From Pyropia yezoensis (lineage: Eukaryota; Rhodophyta; Bangiophyceae; Bangiales; Bangiaceae), in NCBI GenBank assembly GCA_009829735.1, contig CM020619.1, positions 30,220,063-30,284,062 of the forward strand: DNA of 64,000 nucleotides. The letters are read 5' to 3'. Below the pieces are notes generated by a model that searched no databases, had not been told where the DNA came from, and worked only from the letters and a program-made list of their open reading frames with translations. Positions 46,772-57,624 of this stretch are shown here, piece after piece (position 1 is the first letter of the stretch; each line of letters begins with the position of its first letter). The translations under genes and the position numbers were made by a program.

Positions 46772-49645
46772 TTACCCGTACAAACGATGAAACAATTCGT
46801 CCTCAGACCGAGGAACGCTTGCGTCGGGCGCCGCACCGCTCACGGCACCCGCGTCATCAATGGGCCGTGCGGTCGCAGGCGTACGTCCAGCCTCACTTGC
46901 ACCGCCTGCCAACGGCTGCCTGTCGGGCGCGGCTATCTGGGGCGGTGTCTCCGATTGCGCCGTCGCGCCGAGGAGGGCTAGGGCCCAGGGTGGTGCAGCT
47001 GCAGCCGGCTCAAGAGTCGCCCAGGGTCGCTCGGCGGCGCCCGTCGGGGGTGGCATCCTGGGCGGCATGGTGGCGGCGGTCAACCCCGTAGCGATAGGAT
47101 ACGCCGAGGGGGGGCGGCGGTGCAGCGACCGGGGGTGGTGCCGGATAGAGGGCAGCGGTTGCTGCTGGAGCCGGCGACCTTGATACTGTGGACGCGGCAG
47201 GATGGGGTAGCGCCCGTGGCAGTGGCGGCACCCCTCCGAGCGGGGGTGTCGCTGAGCAGGCTGCCGGTCCATACGCGGGTGAAGGTAGAGCGTACATAGA
47301 GGGGGGGGGAGCGCTCGAGTCGGAGGGGGAAAGGGAATGGTGCGGCGCCAAAGAGGAAGGTTGGCCAGTGTTAGGAAGTGGCCATTGCCGCCCTGGGAGA
47401 CCGCGGGAGAGTAGCGTACAGGATCCCCAGCTTCCAATGCAGACAGCGAGACGCGGCTCGCCACCTTCCATATGAGAAATTGCTGCTATCAACTGCGCAC
47501 GTGAGTGGTTGCAGAAAGTCTTGTTCGGCAGGTACCCCATCGCGTCAGCAAGCAAGATCGTCAAGTCTGGACGGTCGTTCTCAGATATCCCTAAAACGGA
47601 ATCGTACACGCTGATCTTGGCGATAGGCTTGTCGGGCTTCCGCACCGTGCGGAGGATCGACCGGCTCCCCTCCGCTTGGAAGAATCCTCCGCGCCCATTG
47701 GTGCGGGCCCGGGATCGCGCGACACCAGCACCTCGCCGAGCCGGCGACGGGCGAGGAAGCGCCACCCAGGGAGACGAGGCAATGCCTTGGGGGGCGGGGG
47801 GGCATGACGGCTGCCGTGGGGGTCCGCGGCACACCAGTCGGCGGAGGAGGTGGCACGCCAGCCGCTGCGAGGGGTGGCGGCACATCCGCAACCCCGGGAG
47901 ACGCGGCAATGCCTTGGGGGAGGGGGGGCCCGACGGCTGCCGTGGGGGTCCGCGGCACAGCAGCCGGCGGGGGAGGTGGTGGGCCAGCCGCTGCGGGGGG
48001 CGGCGGCACGTACGCCATCAGAGGGGGGGGTGGCACGCCAGCCACCAGAGAGGGGGGGGGCACGGCTGCGTCACGAGGGGGCGAGGGCACGTCAGCGGCC
48101 AGGGGGGGATGCTCCACAGCGACTGCGGGGGGAGCGCTCAGCACGCAGGCAGCCGGCGGAGGGGGCAGCACGCAAATCCCCTGCGGGTGGGGCGGTACCC
48201 CGGCCACTGGCAGGGGGGGCGGCGCGCCACCTGACGGGCGAGCCAGTGGAACACCAGGAGCCTCTTCAACACGAGGGTTGCCACCCGTCGGGGGTAGGGG
48301 CAGCGCGCCCGCCCCCGAGGAGGTAGGGCGGCCCGCCAGCCGACCGGGGGGTGCGCGGCCCGCCAGCCGCGGACGGGGCGCGGGCGTGCCAATCTCCGAG
48401 GGGGGAGGCGGCACCCCAGTCGCGGGGGGGAGGTTAGGCATGCCACCTGCCGGGAGCGTTGGCGGAACGCCAGCCTCCGTGTCGGTACGGGTCACGACAT
48501 CTATCGGGGGGAGGCGCGGTGCGCCAGCAGTCGTAGAGGGGACGGCGCGCAAGACGCCGGGGGGGGGGGCGGACCGCCAGACGCGGGCGGGGGGGGGGGG
48601 GGAACAACCGCCGTAGAAGGAGGCAGCACCCCAGTCGGCGGGGGGGGTAGCGGTACCCCAGCCGCCGGTTGATTAAGCGGCGCTCCAGTCGCCACGGATG
48701 GGGGGTGGCCGCCTGCTGCCCCGATTAAGGGTGCCATACTTGCAGTTTGACGGGTGGGTAGCGTGCCAGTAATCCGGGGCGCCCTTGCCTCGCCGGGCGC
48801 CTCGCTTGAGGGCGGAGGTGGGACTCGAGAGATGCCGGGCGGGGAGGTGATGGCCGCACCCGCAGAGTTGACGACTGCCGGCACACCATCCATTCTTGGA
48901 ATGGGCGTAGCCTCGCCCGTCATTACGGCGTGGGGCTGCCGCGACGGGCGTTGCAAACTTGCAGGCAATAGGAGCGGCTCGCCAATGGCCAGGGGGGGGG
49001 GTGGAGCGCCGGAAGGAAGAAGGGCTGCCATGGACGCCGTGGCAAACTCGCCACAATCTGATTCAGAATAGTAGTCGTCATCGTGACCACCAGGTCCGGC
49101 AAAGTCTGCCGTAACGCATTGGTCGCCTCCCGACGGACAGTTTCCGCGAGGAGTGGATTGTCGACTCCAGTTGAGTCTCGGTCCGCCTCCGGGAGTCCAC
49201 CTGAGGGGTAACCACGATCCTCTGGGGTCTCAACCGGGGGCATGGGCGCGAGCCCATCGCCGACCAACGGAGGTCCGCCGTCCTCTGAAAGCCTAGTTGG
49301 CGACGGCTCCAACCCAAAGTTGGCTCCAACCCGAGTGGAACCCGCGGGGACAGTCCTCACCCCTTGGGACGTTCCCGTTGAGCTTACCACACGGTGGCCA
49401 GACTTCGGCCCACCCACATCAGAAGTGTCACCCGAGTGAACTCCCGACTGAGTCGGGGTGGCCTGTTGCCCGCCCGCACTTCCAGTCCTGCTGGCTTGAG
49501 GGACCTCTAGTCCCTCTGCGACCCCAGGTAAACCCACCTGTGTCTCACCAGTATTCAAAGGCACTGAAGCACGTGCGTCACCCGTGTACTCCCCAGACGA
49601 CGGGGGGTCCGAACTAGCCATGTTGGCTGACGATCCGTATGACAC
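46772..49645 (-). CDS. Pro-rich gag-like ORF of a minus-strand LTR element
   Basis: Reading starts at 49,645 (or 49,621) just inside the LTR and primer-binding site at 49,725-50,209, which marks it as the first gene of an LTR retrotransposon. The first about 230 residues are Ser/Gly/Thr-rich and end in a helix with ILNQIVASLPRRPW. Frame changes at the poly-C near 48,995 and the poly-G/C near 48,560 lead into long Pro-rich repeats of the type GVPPPP. A more complex part follows (RKPDKPIAKISVYDSVLG, LADAMGYLPNKTFCNHSRAQ, about 47,470-47,640). The C-terminus, SEDELFHRLYG, stops at 46,772. No zinc knuckle, protease or polymerase is seen, so the element may be non-autonomous or truncated. Confidence 0.5.
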
Positions 49646-49724
49646 GGTCCAAGTCCACCGTTCCTCTGAGACAGAGGGCTCCCTACACCCGGGTGCACCC
49701 GGAGGTAAAGTTTACCTCTGTCCT

Positions 49725-49738
49725 CTGCTGCTCCACCA
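49725..49738 (-). other. Primer-binding site of the minus-strand LTR element
   Basis: In minus orientation the LTR end TGCCACA is followed by TT and then TGGTGGAGCAGCAG. The TGG start fits pairing with a tRNA 3' CCA end. The same 14 bases occur on + at 51,114-51,127. Confidence 0.7.
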
Positions 49739-49740
49739 AA

Positions 49741-50209
49741 TGTGGCAAAAACCTCTCGCACACACGACACCCAAGTTGGGGCGGTGTACAAGGGCTGCCT
49801 CCCGTGTCGGGGGAACCGGAAGAAGTGCAAGTCGCACACACTCTATCCCTGTTGTGGGGCAATCCCCCCACGGACAAAGAAGAAGATGGTGTGTGGTCCA
49901 ACAGTTTCTTGGTCGGGACGGGGACGCAGGGCCAAGCCCCGCTGTCCCTCCCCTTATCCCCCCAGGGTCCCCTCAGAATCTCGCCACTCAGAATCTCCCA
50001 TCCCAGCACCTGCCCACCGGGCCACACGAAAATTCAAGACGATAAATGCAGAAAACCCTCACATCCAAGTTGGATTTACTACTAAGCTAACTATCCCAAA
50101 CTTAGGGAATATGGACCCAAATGCAGGGGGAGATACGTATCAGGCTAGTGGCCTGCCGCCCCTTGCATGGCACGTGTTGCCCCCCTACCTGGGGGTCAAT
50201 ACTGCCACA
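49741..50209 (-). repeat. 5' LTR of the minus-strand element
   Basis: In minus orientation the segment begins TGTGGCAG (50,209) and ends TGCCACA (49,741), giving the TG...CA ends and short terminal inversion expected of an LTR. The primer-binding site follows two bases later. Length is 469 bp. No second copy is seen near 46.5 kb, so the 3' LTR is missing, diverged or outside what I could match. Confidence 0.6.
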
Positions 50210-51113
50210 CATAATGCATGATGCCGCGTGTACATAGATGAAAAGCCCTGGGTGACGGCCCTCATGACTACCAAAGCATCCAATGCCACCATCCCCCTGC
50301 CCCCTTCCGTGCGCGACTCCGTGACAACTCTCCAGTGATCATCTCCTCGTCTCCCCCTCCCCCGACGGCACAGCACATTCCGTCCCCAACGAGACAACGT
50401 ACCGCGCGCCGTGGATTGTAGACGACGCGACCGCCGCGGGGAAGGGCCACCGCTTATGCCCATCGGTCGGCTCGTTTTTGTCGTGGAGGCCAAGCACCTT
50501 CTTTCGGATGCGCCCCAGCAGGATGAATGTGCCCGATGTAGCATCCCTGGCCCTGACTTTGCGCCGACCCGGGATGGCAACCAGGGGGCACCAGGTGCCA
50601 GGACATGCCCGCCGTGTGGGGATCGTTGGCGGCCGTGGCCCGTGCCCGGCACTGGGATTCGGTGGACCACGCTACACACACGCGAGAGAGGGACTTCTGA
50701 TGGGCTTTTGCATATTTGTGAGGGACTTGATTTGAGAGAATTTGAGTGTGAGATTAGTGAGGGAGAGTAGAATTAGTAGTGAGAGTGGCCCTCGACCTGA
50801 CGAGGTTAAGACTCGGGTCGAGGCCACTCGGGGGTAGGGGGGGGCGACCTGGCCAATGTGCCGAGGCTCCCCCAGATGCACGTTAAGAGGGACAGCGAGG
50901 CGCCCTTGGCCCGCGCCCTCAGGGAAAAAGAAATCTGCGCGTTTGCTTTCCTCTTCCCCGTGTGCACTACCGTGCGTATCTGTTGGCTCTGCCAGCAGGC
51001 ACGTGAGGCAACAGGCATACCACTCTCGTAGTTCCCCTTTCTGTGTTACCTGTCCCTTTCCCCCGAGGGATACTGACACGTGTCTCAGAGGATCGAGTTC
51101 TATACCACGTATT
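50210..51113 (+). repeat. Probable 5' LTR/leader of the plus-strand gypsy element
   Basis: This lies between the minus-strand LTR and the plus-strand primer-binding site, so it should contain the 5' LTR of the plus element. An A/G-rich part (50,720-50,790) and an inverted GGCCCTCGACC/GGTCGAGGCC pair near 50,790-50,825 are visible. I could not fix the left LTR boundary, and no convincing host gene is present. Confidence 0.35.
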
Positions 51114-51127
51114 TGGTGGAGCAGCAG
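51114..51127 (+). other. Primer-binding site of the plus-strand gypsy element
   Basis: TGGTGGAGCAGCAG begins right after TT and is identical over 14 bases to the site of the minus-strand element. The shared position just before gag supports the reading. Confidence 0.65.
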
Positions 51128-51318
51128 GGGTTTGGAGTGTTTGAGAAGAGACATTTGGGAGCAGCTGTTGGGTTGTTCCTGCTCTGTCCTCTTCTGTGGT
51201 TTGGGAATTATTTGCACCATTTCACGGGAATTCCATTCCGGGCTCCTCAACCCCTCTTTTGTGGTCTGGCGATCTTTGGACACGCAGGCAACTGGACTGT
51301 GGCTGTCAAGCGACCAAC

Positions 51319-53079
51319 ATGGCTACCCTCCCTGGCACGACGGTGCCCGAAGGGGTAGACCCTGCGTCCCTTGACGCATCCCTGGTCACCGCGGGGGACG
51401 GTGTCCAACCTGGCGTTGTCCCTACGGGCGAAGCAGACCTGGGCGCGACACCCGGTAGCGGGCTGGAGTCTACAGGCGGCCAAGTACCTCCTGCTCCCGT
51501 TCCTCCGGCTGTCCCTCCTGTGGGAGCCACCCCAGGGTCAACGGCGTTCGAGTCTGCTCGAAGCAGACGACTCCCTCCTGCCGGTTCTACTCCTGAACTT
51601 CCAGGGATAACCCCTGGTGTGTTTACTCCTGGACCTACACATGGCAGCTGGGTGTATACGGCTCTTCCCGTGGGCGCTAGCAGTGCCAGAGGCACCGCTG
51701 TGACTGGTTCTACGGGTCCCCCTGAGACCTCGACTCCTGGGACCGGCCAAGCTTTTCCTCCCCTGGCGTCCTATTGGGCGGGAAGCTCGAAGACCTGTAA
51801 CCGGAGCAGCCGGAAGCGGCAGCGTCGTTGTCGTCACTCTAGCACCAGCGAGACCAGTTCCTCCAGCTCTGAGGGGGAATACGACTGGGACGCGGCCCCA
51901 GGTCCTACCCGGCGCAGACTGGTCGAGTTTGACTTTCCTGCTCATCAAGTGGGGGACGCCTCCCTGAACAAGGTCACGTATTGGGACAACTACCGGCTGG
52001 AGAAACGATACCAAGGTTACACCCGGAAGATGGCCAAGAAGATGGCATCCCTGAACCGGCGTATGCAGCCGAGTTTCGGGGGACATCCTAAGTTTTCTGG
52101 GAAGAAGCCGGCGCTTATCCTTGCCTTCCTGCGCCGGTTCGTCAAGGCATGTAACGACAACGATGTGTCGGAGGGCAAGGCACTCTACCTTCTGGTCAAC
52201 TTCATGACCGGAGAAGCGTAACAGCGGTTCGCACAAGTACTTCCGTACTGAGCCGAACACATCGTCGGGCGTACCATTGGGAGCTATCCGGAAGCGGTCA
52301 ACTGGCTCCTGTCCAACTACGCCGACGTGGACTCCCTGCGCAAAGCGGTGGGAAAGTTGAACCGGGCCACCATGGAGCGACAAGAGACTGCAGAGGCCTT
52401 CGCCCGCCGTGTCCGGGAAATGAGCGAGGCTTGTGGCAACGTTTACCCTGAGGACAGGCTTAATATGATCTTCTCGGAAGGGCTTCCTGAGTATCTTCAA
52501 GTTGATGCTGAGAACTACAACCAGGAACACCAAGAGCATACCTTCCAGCAGCTGATGGCCTACACCCAGGGCAATTACCGGCAAGCTAACGCTCTACAGG
52601 CTCCCATGGTGTCGACTCCCAAGCGGTTGTCGCGAGTTCGTCCCGGACCCGACAAGTATGAGGGAGGTGATAACCCAGTACCGGTACTGGCTGTTGGCGA
52701 GACCTCTCCCGTGGCGTCAGGTGACAAGTGGGGTGGCTTCGTCTCCAAGAAGCAGCCTTCCTTGGTAGCCCCTAAACAGGTCAAGAACCAGCGTTTCCGG
52801 TTTTGTTGGCTGTGCCAGAAGGAGGACCATATGTCTTACCAGTGCCCGACAATCCCCAAGGATCTCCAGGAGAAGCTCAAGCGTCAAGGACTAGTGTTTG
52901 CTAAGGCGGTCAACTGGGCTGACCGGCGAGCGCCTACTAAGACGGACAAGGCACAGGTTCACGCGGTTCGGGTGGCAACTTTGCAGAGCACTACCGAGGC
53001 TCTGACCAAGGAAGCTCCTACGGACTTTGACCTGGAGACCGAGACCTCCAAGGAGTCCTCGGACTCGAGAAACGAGTAG
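51319..53079 (+). pseudogene. Ty3/gypsy gag with CCHC zinc knuckle, two in-frame stops
   Basis: From ATG 51,319 the frame gives a Pro/Gly/Thr-rich N-terminus, a basic-plus-Ser patch (about 51,795-51,880) and a capsid-like helical part (about 51,930-52,580) with LNRATMERQETAEAFARRVR. At about 52,805 comes a CCHC knuckle, CWLCQKEDHMSYQC (C-x2-C-x4-H-x4-C), which packages RNA in retroelements. A TAA at 52,219 and a TGA at 52,249 interrupt the capsid part, while the frame is otherwise conserved to the TAG at 53,077. The copy therefore cannot make full-length Gag without readthrough. The two stops are substitutions, not homopolymer errors, so decay is real. Confidence 0.8.
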
Positions 53080-53238
53080 GGCAGGCGCTCTCCCCAAGTG
53101 TCTTCCCGAATATTCGACGGCAGGGTACTTCTACCTGTTCTCCCCTTGCGTGCCGGTAGAAAGGACGGCAGTTACCAGCTCAACTGGTAGCCGCCTGGAC
53201 ACCCTTTTTGTTCAAGGGGACCTTGCTCGTCTTTCGTA

Positions 53239-55645
53239 AGGACAACCTCAAGATTAATTCTCGTACGCGTGTGGGGGATAGCCTCCCCCAAGCTGTTGCT
53301 CCGGTGATTGACACGGGAGCCGGACCAAGCGTCATCACTGAGAACCTGCTACCTCCGGGCTGGCGTCGACAAGCCTGAAGAGCCCCTACCAAGACCCAGA
53401 TTGTAGACGCCTCGAATCAAACTTTAAGACCGTTTGGCCGCCTCCCTGTCACCATCTCTGTCAACAATGAACCAATGCTTTTTCCATTTCTCATAGTCAA
53501 GACCCTCTCTGTAAGGATTTGCCCCTTAAATCGCCTCCCGGAACCCAGGGGATATGGACTGGGACCTCTCCTTACATGTCCGGCCCCGATAACTCCCCCC
53601 AAGACACATCAATTCCCCACTACCCTGGGCGACACCACGCTGTATCCCTGACATTTTGCAGACGTCGGCCGACCGCACGAAAGCCGCCGTCAACGCACTG
53701 TCGGAACCCTGTCATGGACGTCGAAACTCGACAACGAGGAGCGAGTGACATCGTCGACCAACCACGGGCGGACATCCCCGTCTGTGCTGCCTGAATTTTA
53801 TTCTCTGCGCTGCTTGAAAGCTGGCATCAAGGACCAGTCACATGATTCACCGACACTGAGGACACCGCACATCCTCGCTGGCGGCTGAGTGCGATATGAC
53901 TGGCTCGCCGGCTTTTGGATTGATTGATTTCGGCCAGCTGGTTGGTGACTGGCTGGCCGGTCAAGGGATTGATTGAATTTGGCCTTGCTGGCCCTTACAG
54001 CCAGTCGGACCTTCTGGCCGATCGGCGTGTGGAGCCGGCTGGTGGCGCGCGCTGGGCGCCATCCACGGGACCCCCTTCGTTTCGGGCAAACTGGGGCTGC
54101 ACTCCTTTAGTGCGCACGCCCGCCCATGCTTTGTTCTGAGAGACATGCTTTGTTTTTGGACCGTTCTGTGCCTACCGGCGGTGCGATGGGGAAACGCATG
54201 CTTTGGGGCACCTTGGGTGCCCCGACGCGAGTATATAGTGCGTGGGTGTCGGCGCCACCGGGGGAGACGAGAGGGGCAACCACAGACACAGACCAAAGAC
54301 ACTGTTTACCTTTTGTACCCTCGATCCCCACCGACGTCGCGCCCATCCTCTTCCCCAGACCCACCCCCGTCGAGACCACCGTCCTCTTCCCCGTGCCCCG
54401 CCGCCCCATTGGCTCGCAGGGCCCGCTGACACCCCCACGAGTACGTTGAGGGCTCCCCGGTTTTGGGTGGGTCCTTACACTCTCAGTCCCCCTCATTCTA
54501 TGCTGGGACTTCCAGAAGCAGCATGTCAAGAGTATCCTGCCAGGAGAAGGAAAGGTGCAGTTCAATCATGAGTTTGTGTCGCCGGTGCTGGAGAATCTGG
54601 ACACCAAGGTTCGTGTAATCAAGATCAAGAAGGATCGTATCCCGCCCTCTACCTTGACACTCTTCAAACCAGTGCTCCTTCCTCCTCGTTCGGAGACCAA
54701 GGTCCAAGTGACTACCCGTACAACGGGTCAACGCCTGATCTACGAACGCAAGGAATTTCTGGCAAAACACCGGCTATACTTGGCCAATGGGCATCACAGG
54801 AAGGCGGAAAGGCACACCCCATTCTCTGTGCTAATCGTCAACGTGAGCCGGAAGCCAATCACGCTCGCCAAGGGTACTCGATTTGGAACGGCAGAACCTT
54901 ACCGAGGCTCCGCCCGTGCCCTAAGCAAGGAGAATCTCTTGAACTTGCAACAAGAACTGGCATCCAACCTAATCGCCCTAGGCGTACCTCCGGACCAAGC
55001 ACAGGGTGTCGGCGTTGCCCCGAAGCCCGATAATGCACCACGCAGGATTCCGAATGTCAACCAAGAAAATGTTCCTCCTGACCTGAAGGAGGCTCTGGAG
55101 AAGCCTCTCCAGGAATATCGGCACCTGTGGTCTGGAGAGCTGGGCAACATGGACGCCACCCTAGACCGGATTCAACTCAAGCCGGATGCTAAGCCAGTAC
55201 ACCTGCAACCGTATCGGGCTAGACCACATCGCCGGGGTGAGATTGAGAAGCAGGTTAACAAGATGCTCAAGATGGATGTTATCGAGCCCTCAGATGGCGA
55301 GTGGGCCTTTCCGGTGGTGGTCGTCCCGAAACCTGGCGGTCACTTCCGTTTCTGCGTCGACTACGGGCGCCTGAACGAGATGAAGGACATGGATGTATAC
55401 ACGATACCCCGGATGGACGATTGCATCGACTTTCTCGGTGATGCTTCACTCTTTTCAACCCTGGATTGAAATGCCAGCTACTGGCAGATCCCTCTGGCCG
55501 ACGAGGACAAGGACAAAACCACCGTCACGTGCCATGTGGGGCTATTCCGGTGCAAGCGTCTCCCATTTGGCCTCACCAAAGGTCCGGCTTCCTTCCAGAG
55601 AGCGATTGACATCATCCTGTCGGGACTGAGATGGAGGACATGGTC
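53239..55645 (+). pseudogene. Ty3/gypsy protease-reverse transcriptase, interrupted and truncated
   Basis: A retropepsin active site, VIDTGAGPSVI, lies at 53,304-53,336, with a TGA shortly after it (about 53,377). After the 970-bp insertion (53,510-54,479) the same frame resumes with DFQKQHVKSILPGEG and runs into the reverse transcriptase: HLQPYRARPHRR, VVVVPKPGGHFRFCVDYGRL, then FSTLD with one catalytic Asp. A TGA at 55,467 follows, then YWQIPL and LPFGLTKGPASFQRAI. The sequence leaves the family pattern at about 55,645, before the YxDD box. RNase H and integrase are absent. This is a dead 5' fragment of a gypsy element. Confidence 0.8.
53510..54479. mobile_element. 970-bp solo LTR nested in the gypsy protease
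   Basis: The segment begins TGTAAGGA and ends TCCTTACA, an 8-bp perfect terminal inversion with TG...CA ends. It is flanked by CTCTC on both sides (53,505-53,509 and 54,480-54,484). A 5-bp duplication and TG...CA are the marks of LTR-retroelement integration. The segment has no coding capacity. A TATA-like GAGTATATAGTG sits at about 54,229. Insert plus duplication is 975 bp, a multiple of three, and the protease frame joins across it. Its LTR family is different from the 469-bp LTR at 49,741. Confidence 0.8.
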
Positions 55646-55951
55646 GCAGAGACCGTTGCTCTAGTTGGCAGGGGCGGCGGCGATGGCAGCATCGACTGCT
55701 GGGACGACAGCTTCACCGCCAGTTCCACCGAGCGCGCGCCCCGAGGCGGCGGCGGCCGCACCGCAGCGCTGCTCGCCAAGTTCACCCGCCCCCGCGAGTG
55801 GGAGCCTTGCCGCAGCGGCCGGCGGCCGCGGTATGGCGCCTCTGCCGCCCCGCCGCGGGGCGGAGGGGGGCGCGTTGACGAGCTGGACGAGGACCTGGAG
55901 TGGACCCTCCGCACGTTGTCGGCGTCTGCGGGGGTGGAGAACCTGGTGTGA
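55631..55951 (+). CDS. Short unidentified ORF at the retroelement break
   Basis: This 106-codon ORF overlaps the end of the broken reverse transcriptase in another frame. It then gives a non-retroviral peptide with ALLAKFTRPREWEPC and DELDEDLEWTLRTLS. Base composition jumps back to high GC here (55,660-55,950), unlike the AT-richer DNA that follows. It might be the last exon of a host gene into which the retroelement integrated, or a chance frame. An AG acceptor (TTGGCAG) lies at about 55,665. I recognise no family. Confidence 0.3.
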   Translation: MEDMVAETVALVGRGGGDGSIDCWDDSFTASSTERAPRGGGGRTAALLAKFTRPREWEPCRSGRRPRYGASAAPPRGGGGRVDELDEDLEWTLRTLSASAGVENLV

Positions 55952-56537
55952 CGGCGCAGTGCCCCGTAAAGGGCGACCAAATGCTCGGCCCGATGGCAGC
56001 TGTCACACGGGCACACCGTGCGTTGGGCTTGCGGTGACGGGGCTGAAGGGTACGAGGGGGGGCAGGGGCGGTAGGTGACGCCACCTGCCCCTTAGACGTC
56101 AAATCTGCTTTACTACCCGGCTACCTATATTATACACGTATTCCTTGCATGGACCGAACACACTTCATTGGATGTAGGGGGCATGGATCGAATGATTTTC
56201 ACGTGGCCGATGGGTGGGTATGATAGGTGACGTGAGGAAGGGGTCTGAGAGGAGGGAGGAAACGCATAAACTGGCCGACCCAGGCACGCGCTCGTCCCCC
56301 CCCGAAGCTGGTAGGTCGTCTCGCCCATGCGGAACACATCCTTTTCTGGTTTCGGCAGAGGATGAAGCTAACGACGTAATTATAACGGACATCTCCAGGC
56401 TTCTTCTCAATGCAATGACTCGTGTGGCGGCTCGATTCTGGAGGCGTCGCCGAGAGCGTACCCACCGACGTGACTATCCGACAATGGACTACAATGTAAC
56501 GTTACGAGCAAAATTGAGTATTCTCGTATTGTAGCGA

Positions 56538-56671
56538 CAGCCAATCAAATGAAGCCCAGCGAGCCCTACGTTGATCCATTGACTATCGGGGTGACCAAAG
56601 CAGCAAATTGTAGTCACACCGATAGTCAACTGACAGTCGGGCTCGTGGCGATACGCGCATCTGATTGGCTG
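56538..56671. repeat. Fold-back element, imperfect ~60-bp inverted repeat
   Basis: CAGCCAATCAAAT (56,538) pairs with ATCTGATTGGCTG (56,659-56,671), and TTGACTATCGGGGTGAC (56,579) with GTCACACCGATAGTCAA (56,613-56,629). The region between is also partly complementary. The arms enclose only about 17 bp. This is a MITE-like or structured relic with no coding capacity. Confidence 0.6.
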
Positions 56672-57121
56672 AAGTGATTTCAAGCTGTGACGAAAGGAAA
56701 GTAGGACTTGCATACCGAGAACCAATATATGGCCTCGTTCTAGTCTCCTCGTTAGTCCGTGTTGGGTGGGTATGCCCTAAGTGATGCTCGCCGATAGAGG
56801 AAAGAGAACGCGAAACAAAATTTCAGTCCATGAGAGCGAGCCCACTCTCCTCCGTCCAACAGTCTGCTCTTGAAGACGGGGTGAAATACGGTTTTTTGAC
56901 CTCTGCCGTACGGATCAGAGAAGAAGGTCGCCCCTAAAATCCCACACTAAAGGAAGGAAGGAAAAGTCGTCTAAGACACGGGGACCTGATGAGGTGCTAC
57001 GCACCGGCGGGAAATGGTTTCTTATAGAAACCCCTCCTGGAGAGCAGACTCAAATCATTGATAATGTCACGCGCGCTCCCCCGCGCAAGGCAGTGGATCC
57101 TAAATGGGAACGGGCTCGCCT

Positions 57122-57624
57122 AGTTTAAACACTTTTATACTCATGAAACTGCTAATGGCTCACTGGACAGTGATAGTTCCTTTGGCAACAACACTACTTG
57201 GATGAACGAAGTAAGTCTAGAGCTACTACATGCCTCGACGCCCGACCTACGAAAGGTAGTACTTATTGCATAAAATCATCTTGCTCTTTTCTGAGCGCTT
57301 TGAGATGATTCACAATACCTTGTCTGATTGCATCGCCTCGTGTTGTCCACTTCTCTTTCGAATATCTGCCCTTTCAGCTTTCGATGGTAGAGTATTGGTC
57401 CACCATGGTGTCGACGGGTAACGGGGAATTAGGCTTTGATTCCGGACAGGGGGCCTAAGAATCGGCTATTACATCCAATGAAGGCAGCAGGCGCGCTCAT
57501 TATCCGATCCTTCATTGAGGAGGTAGTGACAAAACATAACCATAGGTTCCCCATTAAGTATTCTAATTGGAATGATAACAATTTAAATTCCCCCTCTACG
57601 ATCCATTGGAGGGCAAGTCTGGTG
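57122..57624 (+). rRNA. Degenerate 5' fragment of eukaryotic SSU (18S) rRNA
   Basis: Recognisable SSU blocks in order are AAACACTTTTATAC, GAAACTGCTAATGGCTCA, TAGTTCCTTTGG, TCTAGAGCTACTACATGC, TTTCGAATATCTGCCCTTTC, CGACGGGTAACGGGGAATTA, GGCAGCAGGCGCGC, GGAGGTAGTGACAA and CATTGGAGGGCAAGTCTGG. The order and spacing follow the 5' third of 18S rRNA. Highly conserved positions are changed, for example CCTAAGAATCGGC where eukaryotes have CCTGAGAAACGGC. Similarity stops just before the universal 530 loop, and the first about 60 bases of a normal 18S are also missing. I regard it as a pseudogene or relic. A strongly diverged rRNA from another organism is the alternative. Confidence 0.75.

Noticed and set aside
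54226-54260. TATA box as promoter of a host gene
   Set aside because: It lies inside the 970-bp solo LTR, which explains it as the retroelement's own promoter, and no gene follows in a suitable frame.
56980-57040. CTGATGA followed by a small stem and GGGAAATGG, resembling a hammerhead ribozyme core
   Set aside because: Extra bases lie between the second stem and the GAAA, and the third stem is not followed by a UH cleavage site, so the core cannot form.
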